A DNA stretch of 64,000 nt from the NCBI RefSeq assembly GCF_000213175.1, contig NW_009799099.1, positions 6,089,862 to 6,153,861 of the forward strand, given 5' to 3'. Positions 24,471 through 35,130 of this stretch are shown one piece after another. Each line of letters begins with the position of its first letter. Position 1 is the first letter of the stretch. The DNA is from Neurospora tetrasperma FGSC 2508. Lineage: Eukaryota > Ascomycota > Sordariomycetes > Sordariales > Sordariaceae. Below the pieces are notes generated by a model, which ran no database searches, had not been told where the DNA came from, and saw only the letters and a program-made list of their open reading frames with translations. The position numbers were made by a program, and so were the translations under genes.

Positions 24471-26239
24471 ATGGAGGACAGAGAGATGTCGACCAAAACA
24501 GAAAGCACGTCGTCCAGGCCGCCGGAGATACCAGAAAATGACTGGAAAATCAGTCTCTACGACCCCGGCGACAACGATGACTGTCCCCGAGCTTGTTTCC
24601 TCCCCTGTGACATGTTCGCTCACACACGTTATCGATTGGACTTGATCAAACAGGGTCGAGATCCTCTCGATCTCACCGATTACAAAGACTTCAACCCCAC
24701 TTGTTGGAAGTTCTTCGGGTTGTGCACTGGGGGTGTCTGTACGTCTCACACTTACTCTTCTTTAACGCTCGGTCTGTGATCTTTGATTAACAATAACAAG
24801 GTATCGGCAGCGGCATCTACACCGGTAGAGAGACGACCAGGATCCGTCAAAAGTACGGCATTAGGGGCACAGCAGGAGACGACATGACCAGAGGGATTTT
24901 CTGCCAGCCATGTTCCCTAATTCGAAATGACCTCGAGATCCGCCAGCGTGAAAGTATGAAACAAGAGGCCGACCTTCCTCCCCCGAGGCCCCTTGGCGAG
25001 GACTACCAGCCCATCTTTGCTATCAAGCCCGATGGCTACAAGTCGGAGCCGCGAATGACTACCCCCAGAGGCATTTTGAAGCCAATCACGTCTCCGGAAA
25101 GCTCATCGCCGCCGGACGGACAACCCGCTCTGCGAGAAGTACACTTCCACGAACCGGGGCTAGGAAATGCACCCAATGTGACTGCGTCGTACCCTGCTGA
25201 AGTCGGTCATGTCTCTCAATCTTCTTTTAGCCCTAGGACCGAGGGTGGCCCTTTGATTGTCAACCAACGACGCAGCAGAGAAGGGACGCTCACTCCGATC
25301 GAAGAAGCAGACAACCCTGCTGGTGAAGAAAGGAAGAAGAGCACCGTCTTGGGCCCAGCAATGAACACCTTCCAGAGGACGACAAGCCCACCCGTAATGC
25401 ATGTCACCACCAGCGATGCCCCCATCCAGGCGCCAACCCCAACTCGTGACCACGACAGATACGGCAACGGCCGAGGCCCGGACACTAATCGGTTGGAAGC
25501 ACCAGTCCGATCCCGGGAATCGCCTCCTATGACACCTACTGGATCTACCAATGCCCGAAGTTCTGAGGACCAGCCTGATCGCCTTGAAGCTCCGAACCGG
25601 CCTTTGGACTCAACCCCAATCCCACAGAGATCTCGAGATATTCGACTGTCCGAGCACAGATCCGACGAAGCACCTGCACAATTCCCAGTCATAGAAGCGC
25701 GCGTTCCGTCACCCGAGCTTTCTCGAAAAGCACCCAAGATCGGAAAGTCAAATACCCCAGTCCGCAAGTCGCGCTTCTCCGAGGAGTTTGATGCACCCTC
25801 CGCCGACGAGATCTTCTCCAATATCCCAGACGTAGCCCCAAGTAGCTCACTCGATGCGCCGCCCCGGCTTCCGCACTTGCCTGGTGCATTTGACACCCCA
25901 GCTATGCCACCCGCAACCGTACCTGCAGGCTCCTCTAACGTCCCTTCCCAATTGCCCCAACTCCCTGGTGCATTCCCTTCCTCTTCACACTCCGAGACAC
26001 CGAATATGAAGCCATCCGCTCTCGAGCAGCTTACCGCCCTTCGTGACGTGGCGAACCAATCTCCCAAGGTGGTCACCGTCGAGGAGGCGGAGACTTCAAT
26101 TGCAGAAACGATCCAGGACGAAGTAGACGAAGCGCAGGTCGGTGATCGTCCTCACGACAATTCCCAAGACCCCCAAATCGATCCTCTTCCTCCCAGAGAT
26201 ACCCGCCACCGGCTTAACATCGACGAGCAACTAGCGTAG
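24471..26239 (+). CDS. PLAC8-family Cys-rich protein
   Basis: Exons are 24471-24738 and 24801-26239, giving 568 aa to the TAG at 26237. The 62-bp intron has a GTACGT donor and an AACAAG acceptor and splits Cys90. A second ATG at 24486 is an equally possible start. The PLAC8 domain covers residues 38-130: C38, C42 and C46 in CPRACFLPCDMFAHTRYR, C78, C85 and C90 around CWKFFGLCTGGVC, then GIYTGRETTRIRQKYGI and C124/C127 in GIFCQPCSLIRND. In PLAC8 proteins the Cys-rich core is usually membrane-associated and linked to metal handling or cell-size control; no such role is shown here. Residues 140-568 are disordered and rich in Pro, Ser, Arg and Asp with loosely repeated blocks (NRLEAPVRS, DRLEAPNRP). 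After the TAG the same frame stays open to 26995 with like composition; see the next entry. Confidence 0.8.
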
Positions 26240-26995
26240 GACGTAGGTCGTTCACAACCTCATGATGTGGGCAACGATTTCCTCGCTGGGGTGCCTCCGC
26301 GAGCTGAAGCTCACGATATGGGCACTGATACGGTTGTTCCCTTGCCGGATCAACCAGAAGCACACGGTCCGCACATGGATGCCAAGGTTGCTCTGGCCGC
26401 CGCCAGGATCAAAGATCACCCCATCGAATCGGATCCTCGCATCAACTCGCCCAAACCGATCTCCATCCGCAACCACCAATTCACCGAGGACAAGCGACTC
26501 GCGGTGCCGAGAAGCGACAGCCCTTTTAAACCCGGCATCCACTTGGACCAGCGTGTCCCGACTCCTCCAGCCTTGGTGCGACCGCATAATCGCCTTGAAG
26601 ACCGGCAAATCGCTACGCCCAGTCCCAGTGCTGATCGCGAAAATCGCAACCTAGGCGCAGACGTCAGGACCGCGAGTCCAGGTCTAGGATCGAGGCGTGG
26701 AGGCCTGACGGGTGGAAGACCTCATTCACTTCGCCACGATAGTCGTGTTGGTACCCCGAAGCCTTCAGAAAATGTCCATGATTTGGCGGGGGATGTGAAA
26801 GCGCCCGCAGGATTAGTGAGTCCGTTGGCGAAGAGCCCGGAACCGAGGAGCCCTCCGCCCAAGAGACCGGCGGCGGCTAGTCCAGCTTTGAGCGCGTCCA
26901 GTATCAGCATTGGGACGAGGGCGCATCAATTGTTGGAGCACTTTTTGGAGGGTAATAGGAAGGGGGCGGAGCGCGAAAGTGGGAATAAGTCGTGA
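26240..26995 (+). other. In-frame continuation of the PLAC8 frame after its stop
   Basis: The frame of PLAC8 exon 2 is open again directly after TAG 26237-26239 and runs 251 codons to TGA at 26993-26995. The encoded sequence is Pro/Ser/Arg/Asp-rich like the upstream tail and holds related blocks (NRLEDRQIATPSPS against NRLEAPVRSRESPP upstream). It ends in a helical segment (GTRAHQLLEHFLEGNRK). It may be a continuation lost by one nonsense change, an extension made by readthrough or by splicing out the stop, or a former coding region now 3'UTR. No strong donor lies just before the stop, though weak sites exist (GTAGAC near 26122, GTCGGT near 26139), with CGTAG acceptor-like sites at 26239 and 26245. 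Confidence 0.45.
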
Positions 26996-27905
26996 GCTGG
27001 TGGGTTTCTGAAGAAGCGCAAGACCTAAATGGGAACGAGACAGAACGAGAGACGTTGGCGGGGCCGAGCAGGGTGTAAGGCACTGCAGGCTGTGCAAAAT
27101 GGTCACATTCTTGGATGAGGAATGCTCGGGAAACACCTAGGATAATAACGGGATTGATGATGGAGATGAGTGGGTTGGAGAACAAACGGATACCTCTACT
27201 TGCAAACAAAAAGCTTTAATCATTAGTCTTAATCATTAGCGTCAGATACCTAGAATCCGAGGAATCGTTATTCTTTCCAGCTAAAGTTTTGGGGTGGTGG
27301 TGAGCTGGGTCGGATGGAAGTGACCCATATGTTGTGAACAAGTGTGACCAGCGTTGTGCGTGGAATGGTTTGATTCGCGATTTTTGCTCACCTACCCTCT
27401 ACTTTCTAGCCTACCCTCTCGACCTTGCTGGGGTGTGGCCGCCCGTGCCGACCGATGCTGTCCGGCAGTGAGGGCGGAGAAGCCTTTTGTCCCGGTGCCG
27501 GGGGCAGCGGACTTGACTCCACCGGCTCCGTCTCACAAAGTGGGTCAGTCCGCGACATCTAAACTTTCCCCTGTCCGAGGTCTTGGCGGCGGGGTGGTTC
27601 CCGCTGTCCCCGGCTCCAGATTGCGCGGTTGCCCCTCTTGTCGCATTCCGAATTCCTGAGACGACTTCCTGGACTTCCCCAGATTCACGACCCAACGTGT
27701 TGCGCCGCCTGACTTGACCAAGCGTTAACTGAGTTGTCGCGCAGAGGATTTTCAGATCTTGGTTATTTTACTTGTCAAAGCATCTCGTTCAGACAAGAAG
27801 ATATTCCTCAAGACTGTTTTGCGACCACTCACTCATCCCTCACCCTCAACCACCAAATCGTCATCACTCCAAACTCACCCGAGACAACAACAACACCACA
27901 CAACC
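26996..27905. other. Intergenic region upstream of hydroxymethylbilane synthase
   Basis: Both flanking genes are rightward. The last 150 bp are CA-rich and probably form the leader of the deaminase gene. No gene is supported. Confidence 0.45.
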
Positions 27906-28919
27906 ATGTCCGAACAAAAACAAACAGTCCACATCGGCACCCGCCGCTCCGCCCTCGCCCTCCGACAAGTCGACCTCGTCATTGCCGCCCTCCAGCCTCA
28001 CCACCCCAACGTTCACTTCCAAGTGCACGCCCTCGCCACCCTCGGCGACAAGAACCAAACGGCCTCTCTGCCCTCCCTCGGCAAGGGCCTCTGGACCAAC
28101 GAGCTCGAAGCCAAGCTGTTCAACAAGGAAGTCGACTTTATCGTGCACTGCCTCAAGGACATGCCCACCACCTTGCCCGAGGGCGGTAAGATTGGTGTTG
28201 TGACGGAGCGCGAGGATCCGCGGGATGTGGTGGTCATGAAGAAGAAGTGGGCCGAGCAAGGGAAGTACAAGTCTCTGGCTGACCTGCCCGAGGGCGCCAT
28301 CGTGGGAACTTCGTCGGTGCGCCGTGCGGCCCAGCTGCGCAGGCGGTACCCCGGCTTGGTGTTCAAGGACGTACGAGGCAACATCGAGACGAGAATGAGA
28401 AAGTGCGACGAGGAGGATTACGACTGCATCATCTTGGCCGCGGCGGGGTTGTTGAGGATGGGGTACGACGAGCGGATTGCGCAGTGGTTGGATTCGACGA
28501 CGGAAGGGGGAGGTATGCTGCATGCGGTTGGACAGGGCGCGCTGGCCATGGAGATTAGGGAGGGCGATGAGAAGACGCTGGAGATCATCAAGCCGTTGTG
28601 TCATGAGAAGACCATGGTGGCGACGTTTGCGGAGCGCGCCGTCATGAGGAGCTTGGAGGGCGGGTGCAGTGTGCCGATTGGTGTCGAGACCAAGTGGGTG
28701 GGCGAGGATCAGTTGCAATTGAAGGTGACGGTGGTCAGCTTGGATGGAAAGGAGAGTGTGGATGGGCAGAGCGTCGAGGTAATCAAGACGATTGAGGAAG
28801 CCGAGGCGATGGGTCAGAAGCTGGCGGAGGATCTGGCTAAGAGGGGCGCGCAGAAGATTCTGGACTTTGTCAACCAGGGTCGTGCCTCGGGAGGTGCGCT
28901 CAAGATTGGTGATCTCTGA
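27906..28919 (+). CDS. hem3: Hydroxymethylbilane synthase (porphobilinogen deaminase)
   Basis: Single exon, 337 aa. The enzyme joins four porphobilinogens into hydroxymethylbilane, the third step of heme synthesis, in the cytosol. Family blocks are in order: HIGTRRSALALRQ at the N terminus, KGLWTNELE, VHCLKDMPTTL with the catalytic Asp85, VGTSSVRRAAQLRR, VRGNIETRMRK, and EGGCSVPIGV with Cys254 for the dipyrromethane cofactor. The length is normal for fungi. The frame is open upstream of the ATG, but without another ATG; the chosen start (accATGt) directly precedes the conserved N terminus. It converges with the H-protein gene about 450 bp downstream. Function by homology is secure. Confidence 0.97.
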   Translation: MSEQKQTVHIGTRRSALALRQVDLVIAALQPHHPNVHFQVHALATLGDKNQTASLPSLGKGLWTNELEAKLFNKEVDFIVHCLKDMPTTLPEGGKIGVVTEREDPRDVVVMKKKWAEQGKYKSLADLPEGAIVGTSSVRRAAQLRRRYPGLVFKDVRGNIETRMRKCDEEDYDCIILAAAGLLRMGYDERIAQWLDSTTEGGGMLHAVGQGALAMEIREGDEKTLEIIKPLCHEKTMVATFAERAVMRSLEGGCSVPIGVETKWVGEDQLQLKVTVVSLDGKESVDGQSVEVIKTIEEAEAMGQKLAEDLAKRGAQKILDFVNQGRASGGALKIGDL

Positions 28920-29371
28920 ATGTTTGATGGTTTTTGTGTACGATAGAGAAGGATGAGAAGATGGCGCGAGGTTTTTTTGCGGGCGAACCAAAAGTTGAGA
29001 GGTATGCGAGGCGCAACCCTGGGTTTCTACGATCTACTGAATGTTTTCCATGCATGTACATAATCCTGGTATGATACTTGGATGCGTTCCATCGCATGCA
29101 TGCTTGTCCCGATTTAACTCCAATTCGATGTATGCATAAAACTACCAAACACCGCCCTTCGCCGTGTGATGATAACAAAAATACGTCTCTGGGCGTAGTT
29201 TGTTGGGCCCCCCATGTTGTTTGTCTAAAAGCAGGTTGAACTGTCCGAAATTGAGTTGATCCCCGTAACCATTTCCCCGGGTTCCGTCATAAATAGCCAA
29301 TATACACCAAGCGTCATTAATCTTTTTCCCGTCAAGCGGCGCCCCATGATTTTGAATCTCTTGCGTTATGT
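28920..29371. other. Convergent intergenic region between hem3 and gcvH
   Basis: It holds the 3' ends of both genes. A repeated GCATGCATG-like word lies near 29050-29105. No gene is seen. Confidence 0.45.
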
Positions 29372-30023
29372 TCAGTGGTCCTCGGCGGCAGTGAACTCCT
29401 TGTAGGCCTCCTCGTCCATGAGCTTCTCGAGATCGGCAATGCCCTGGTCGGTAACCTGGACCTTGGCGACCCAACCGCCGCTGGCAGAGTGGTCCTCGGG
29501 AACCTTGTTAATGGTGGAAGGGCTCTCCTCGAGGGTCAAGTTGCTAGCAATGACCTTGCAGCTGACGGGGGCGTTGATGTCGGCGGCAGACTTGACGGAC
29601 TCGACAGCACCAAGGGCATCGCCAGCGTGGACCTCCTTGCCCTCCTCGGGGAGCTCGACGAAGACGACGTCGCCGAGGGCCTTGGCAGCGTAGGAGCTAA
29701 TGCCGACGTAACCAGTCTTCTTGTCGTCGGAGAGCTCGATCCACTCGTGCTCGCGGGTGTACTTCCTTAGCTCATCTATTTTTTGTGGTGGTGTTAGTTA
29801 GCATGTTGTTGCAATTGTGTGCGCCATGTGTTGTGGTTGTGTGAATCATTATCGCAAAGGATGACTCCGCTTATCGGGAAGCGCATCGGCTGATGGAGAC
29901 GGGAACGGGTGGCTCACTGTTGGCAGTAACAGAGAAGGGACGCGCAATGCGGACGGAGCTCTGAGCGAAAGCAGAAACGACGGAAGGACGAGCAATCCTG
30001 AGGCAGCGAGCAATGGAGGCCAT
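29372..30023 (-). CDS. gcv3: Glycine cleavage system H protein, mitochondrial
   Basis: Exons on the minus strand are 30023-29918 and 29775-29372, giving 169 aa. The 142-bp intron (29917-29776) has a GTGAGC donor and an AATAG acceptor and splits Asn36. Residues 1-35 form a mitochondrial targeting peptide (MASIARCLRIARPSVVSAFA) with Arg, Ser and Ala and no acids. The mature protein begins near KYTREHEWIEL, has the lipoyl domain GDVVFVELPEEGKEVHAGD, and carries the lipoylated lysine, Lys97, in GAVESVKSAADINAP. The C-terminal helix ends EKLMDEEAYKEF. The H protein shuttles the aminomethyl group between the P, T and L proteins in the glycine decarboxylase complex of the matrix. Confidence 0.96.
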
Positions 30024-32233
30024 GGTGACGGTCGGTGGTTTGGACGGAGGGGGGGTGGACGGAAGGCGTGTATATCGGCGTCGCTTGGTGGTGTCGCAAG
30101 TAGTTGTTAGTGCTCAATCCAATGCGCCGGCCACAAGTTAGAAAAAGGCACAGACAGGACCCGGGGTACATCCGGTATCGAATGACGAAAACAAAGTGCC
30201 GGCCACCCGACAAACGGCTAGACTCCGGGCCAGCAGCTGTCAAGGCCGGCTTGCCAAGACCACAGAACCGAGCAGCGGGAGATATCGAATGCAACCCATA
30301 TTATGTAAGCGCACCAAAAAGCAAACCATGGCCGGGCCATCAAGGTGGAACGGGCCGGATCTGGGGAAAGATCAACTGAAGAAAAACAAAAGCACGTCAC
30401 CGGGCAACACATGGCAGACTGGACTTGCAAATGGGGAGTGTCCACTGTTTTGAGTGTCCACCCCTTGGCAAGGAGCTGAGGCAGCATGGCACTCGGCGCG
30501 GGAGGGTGTGAGCAGTCGGTTCAATGGGCAATGGGAAAGACGATGGAAAGTCGCAAGTGAGCCAGCCATGCACACACATTGATGCCATGGCTTGCTCTGA
30601 CATGCAGCCTGCCATAGGTTGATGCTTCCGATGAGGTTCAGATGCTGCAAGGGCCCGAGCGTGGATATTCTGTTTACACATTGGAAATTTGTTGTGGACA
30701 TTGTGTTGTTGACCCGAGAACATGGAGCTATCGCCATCTTTCTTGCTCATCAACGGTTGCCCGATGTGCACCACAACTGAAATAAGCCCCTCTGCCGGTG
30801 TCACCTTGCCCTTCTGCCACTCACACTGCATCATCTCAAACAAATCTGACTGCTGTGTTGCCTTGATATTGCCGGGTGCCAATCTCCCTTCAGCTGTCAA
30901 GGACTTCCATGTTGTTCTGGCGCGGGGTTCATCTTAATCGTGATTGTCATGGCAATATCTCGGGGCCCAATTTGGAAACTCAAATCGTTCGACGTGGAAT
31001 GCACTGCCCGCCTACCCATCTCCACATGCTCGCTCGGGCTTGTCGTCAACACAGCTGAATGTTTTTTAGTGTCCAGTTTGATGGCAAACGGACAAGGGAG
31101 CAGCCGCAAGCGCCGCCGCGCACATGAGGATTGAGATCTCATCTTGACGCCAACGAGAGGACCCCAGGGCGGTCCAGTGTTCGAAAAACAGGCGCCCAGC
31201 CAAGCCAAGCGCTAGCGGACCCACATTCTGCGATCTTCAAGTGGAGTCTTGGTCTGATCAATTCCCTTCGATTGGAGCTCCTCCCCCTTGGTCCGTGCGT
31301 GCCTAGCTAGCTTCATCTTGTGTACCTATCGTCACTCTGCTGCCCGTCAGCGCCGCCAGCCCTGCACACGCAGTTGCGGGAGTGTCTAGCCTCTCTAGAG
31401 CCCAGGTACATAGCCATATGGAAGCCAACATCGATCAATCCGACGACCTATGGACACTACTCCTTGCATGACATCTCGCAGCACCAAGCATCCATTTGAA
31501 TCCACTTCCATCAATCATTTATATTCCATCTCCATTCCCACCTCCTTCCATCCATCTTCCAACCCCAGCTTGTTGCTGCAGCATCACTACACTACACTAC
31601 ATACGACTCCGCCCGCACTTCAGCTGTCATCGGGAATCCATTCGTCGCCGTCCGCAGTCAGCAGCAGTCTCCACAGCCTCGGTGAAACAAACCCACAGGG
31701 TGCCCAGCAGGTACATACATAGTCGTCGACTTATCGCACGATCCCCGATTGCGTTGCATCTTCCACGGCCGACCCGGCAAACCACAATTGCCTGTCTCCA
31801 GGTAGCAAAGCAAGAAACGAGCACCATACAAGCAACCATTTACAAACCAATATCACGCGCCATATACCCATCCTTTTAACCACGGCCAACTTATCCGACC
31901 GCGCCGTCTCAATCAGCAAGACCAACCTTTTCCCTCCCCTCGTCCCATCTCGTTCAGTCGCCCCTCCCCCCCCCGCTTGCCGCCCGAACCCACGAGGAAA
32001 GCGTCATACGGGGTTTCACCAAACACCACAAACGGACCACGACAAACCGATTGCTTGATCCCTCCCGTCCGACCCCTTTCCGCTTGTCTTCGTTCCGCCC
32101 GCACAGACAACCCAGTATCCCAGGCTGAACCTCTCTGTCTACCTACCCCTCCTTCTCATCCATTGTCAAGCTGGACTTCTCGCCCTTTTCCGCGGGGTCC
32201 CCGGACCAGTTCCTCGATAACAATCACAGCAAC
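30024..32233. other. Divergent intergenic region between gcv3 and spg1
   Basis: No supported gene. The segment 31450-32233 is rich in CT/CA with few ATGs on the plus strand and looks like a long leader for spg1. The part near 30024-30120 is the gcv3 promoter side. Overlapping short frames on both strands show no domain. Confidence 0.45.
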
Positions 32234-33287
32234 ATGGACACCGTGGTGATGGATCACGATCAAACCATTAGCCCAAACGAGGCTCAGCTTCCTCACAACA
32301 ACAACATTCCAGACGACAACATGGGTGGTCTGGAGGATTCACCTCAAATAACACCCGACCAAAACGGCTTCCCAGATCGCCATTACCAACAGCAATTCGA
32401 TCAGAACCTCAACAGCTCACCACGGTCATATTCCCAACACGACAACTTTGACTCAGACCGATATGCCACACCACCAGCACCCCAGCCTTCAACATCACGA
32501 CCGCCCTCGGGGCTCGGAGGCCAGAACCCATCCCAGTCCGCCGAAAACGGCTCTCGGACAACCGCCGGCGGGAGTTCCAGCGAGCAAGCCAACGGGCGCA
32601 ATCATGTCGTGATCAAGGTTGGCATGGTTGGTGATGCGCAGATTGGCAAGACAAGCTTGATGGTCAAATATGTTGAAGGCAGTTGGGACGAGGACTACAT
32701 CCAGACTCTGGGCGTTAACTTCATGGAAAAGACCATTAGCATCCGCAACACCGAGATCACCTTCAGCATTTGGGATCTTGGCGGTCAACGCGAGTTCGTC
32801 AATATGCTGCCGCTCGTGTGCAACGATGCTGTAGCCATCCTCTTCATGTTCGACTTGACCCGCAAGAGCACGTTGAACAGCATCAAGGAATGGTACCGTC
32901 AGGGGCGAGGATTCAACAAGACGGCCATTCCCGTCCTTGTAGGCACAAAGTACGATCACTTTGTGAACCTTTCGCGGGAGGAGCAGGAGGAAATCTCCAA
33001 CCAGGTACCATCACTTGTGCGTATACGGCAAAGTTCCTGCTTGCTGACGTTACTTTTCCAGGCTCGGCGATTCGCCAAGGCGATGCGTGCGGCACTGATC
33101 TTTAGCAGCACCAGTCACAGCATCAATGTTCAAAAGGTACGTCACACTTCGTTTGCCATAACTGGTGCAGGGTCTGACTGTTTCGCAGATCTTCAAGATC
33201 GTACTATCCAAAGCCTTCGACCTAAAATGCACAATTCCCGAAATTAGCAACGTTGGCGAGCCACTTCTCCTGTACCAGTCTGTATAG
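32234..33287 (+). CDS. spg1: Septation GTPase Spg1/Tem1
   Basis: Exons are 32234-33004, 33062-33136 and 33189-33287, giving 314 aa. The introns (57 and 52 bp) have GTACCA and GTACGT donors and CAG acceptors, and both are phase 0. The Ras-like domain starts near residue 125: P-loop GDAQIGKTS (133-141), IQTLGVNFMEK in switch I, WDLGGQRE in switch II, and GTKYD as the G4 motif typical of Spg1/Tem1 in place of NKxD. The protein ends with the family tail (FKIVLSKAFDLKCTIPEI). Spg1 acts at spindle pole bodies at the head of the septation initiation network, above the Cdc7 kinase. Residues 1-120 are a Gln/Asn/Ser/Pro-rich extension absent from the yeast proteins. Intron 1 is a multiple of three without a stop, so retention would add 19 residues. 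Confidence 0.93.
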
Positions 33288-35130
33288 GTCGATGAGTAAA
33301 CTCGACGCTGTCAACCGTCTTCGCGACAACTGTGCGAGCGGCCTCCTCCGACGATCTGCAACCTGCATTAATACCCCTGGCTGGCGTCGGAGCGACGGCA
33401 CATGTCGAGTACCTGCAACGGTCACTCGACAGCGACATGGGAGGCCCAATTAACGGAATACCGAGGCGCGGTCCCCATTGCATATATTCGCTTCATAGGC
33501 CCTCCATGCCCAAACACCCTCGAGGTAACTCCACACGTTAGGACAGTGGCATTTTGTGATGATTTGGTCCGTGGCTTAGCAAATAAAGCACAATGGAGGA
33601 CGGCAAATGGGCATGGGTCGCGATAAAAACGAGACATAATAGTCTTTGGAGTCCGGTTGTAAGAAACGGCTGGTGAGGACCGATCATACCAAATTGGGCA
33701 TCTCAATCCGATATACGATGGGGAAGGGTATTCTATACCATGAATGCGGAGCACAAGGAATACGTGGGGTGTGTGCCTTTGGTCCTTCAGGCGTGGAATC
33801 GTCCCCGGTACAGGTAGAAAGGGACTGGATGTTCATTCTTTGGTAGTATGTGTTTTAATTCCCTGTTGGCAGTCAACATATCGGTATTTTCCTGCACATT
33901 CTTTGCCTTCTTCTTGCTCTCCAAGCCGATGGCACGAAACACTACCCGCCTCTCCCCGCAGACGTTCCGAGACATTCATCAATTTTTTTTTCAACGTGTC
34001 GCCTCAAAACTGACACCATGTATCTTCCGGCATGTGGAGTGCTCAGTCGGTCTACCAAACAACCAGCCACTTGACCAAAAACAAATGGCCACGGAGGCTG
34101 TATATGCAATGATCATATATCCGTTACCAGAATCATCTGCTGATAAAGTGCCACTGGTATTGGGACAACTCATAAAGGTGAGCTCCATCCTCTACAAGAA
34201 GGAAGAGCACGCAGGCTGCGAACCGAAACGACGTACACTACAAGGTTCTGTCCTCACAAGGTCGGTTTCCCGAAACCTGTTGTTCTTCCCAGTATGATTC
34301 TCGTAATCCCGCTTGCGGATGTCACAGTAGATAACGGGACAGGCATACGCAAACCCCGAGAACCGTACTCGAACCTCATCATGGACACCAGAGGCTAGCC
34401 AGACATCTCCATCCTCGCCCTTGCGGCTGATACATCACACGCGGGGACAATGTAAGGTTGTCAAAAGTTCGTCCTTCTGCGCCCTGCTCGTGATCCGTTA
34501 CCTTGTACCCAGCCAACTCAGACGCCGTGCAATCGCTGACCAAGGATAGCTGCTCAAGTCAAACCCTTCATTGGCTCTTGGGACTCCGGTTCGGCGCACG
34601 CGTGCCACACCAACAAGCATGATGCTTAACCTGTCACGTCATGACGATCCATCCGTCTGCCTTTAGCCAACTCCAGGCACCCAACTACCATACTATCTCC
34701 TCACCGAGAACATCCACTTCGCTGGCTTATCGATATCATCCAGTGGCTTCGATTACTGTGGACTACATCCGGAGAATCTGCGCTTGGGGAGCAGTCTTTT
34801 TGGTCCCCCCCCCCCCACAAAGGGTGAGACAACGACGACGTGACCAAGGGTTCCGTTGTCTGTGGTTGGGGAGGCACCGCAACTCGAAGGCGTTGGACAA
34901 CTAGAGGGACTTTGACACTGCTTGGCTAACGAAGCTCTTCGAGCGGCCTTTCCTTCCGAGCTGATGAATCCCAATTTCGTTACCAGAGACAGAAAATCGA
35001 TAGAGGAGGTTAAAAGCATTGACGATCACATCATCGCATCCATCTGAGACATCCCTCTTCCCCAACCACGGCCATCTTGATCACCAAAGCTGCAGAAAGG
35101 CCCAGCACCGACCGTTAACTCCGAAGCATC
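33288..35130. other. Intergenic region between spg1 and secreted-protein gene
   Basis: No gene is supported. It contains a run of 12 C at 34805-34816. The last 100 bp before 35131 resemble a leader. Frames of 60-150 codons overlap on both strands. Confidence 0.45.

Noticed and set aside
27864-28991. 375-codon frame on the minus strand
   Set aside because: Antisense shadow of the hydroxymethylbilane synthase gene.
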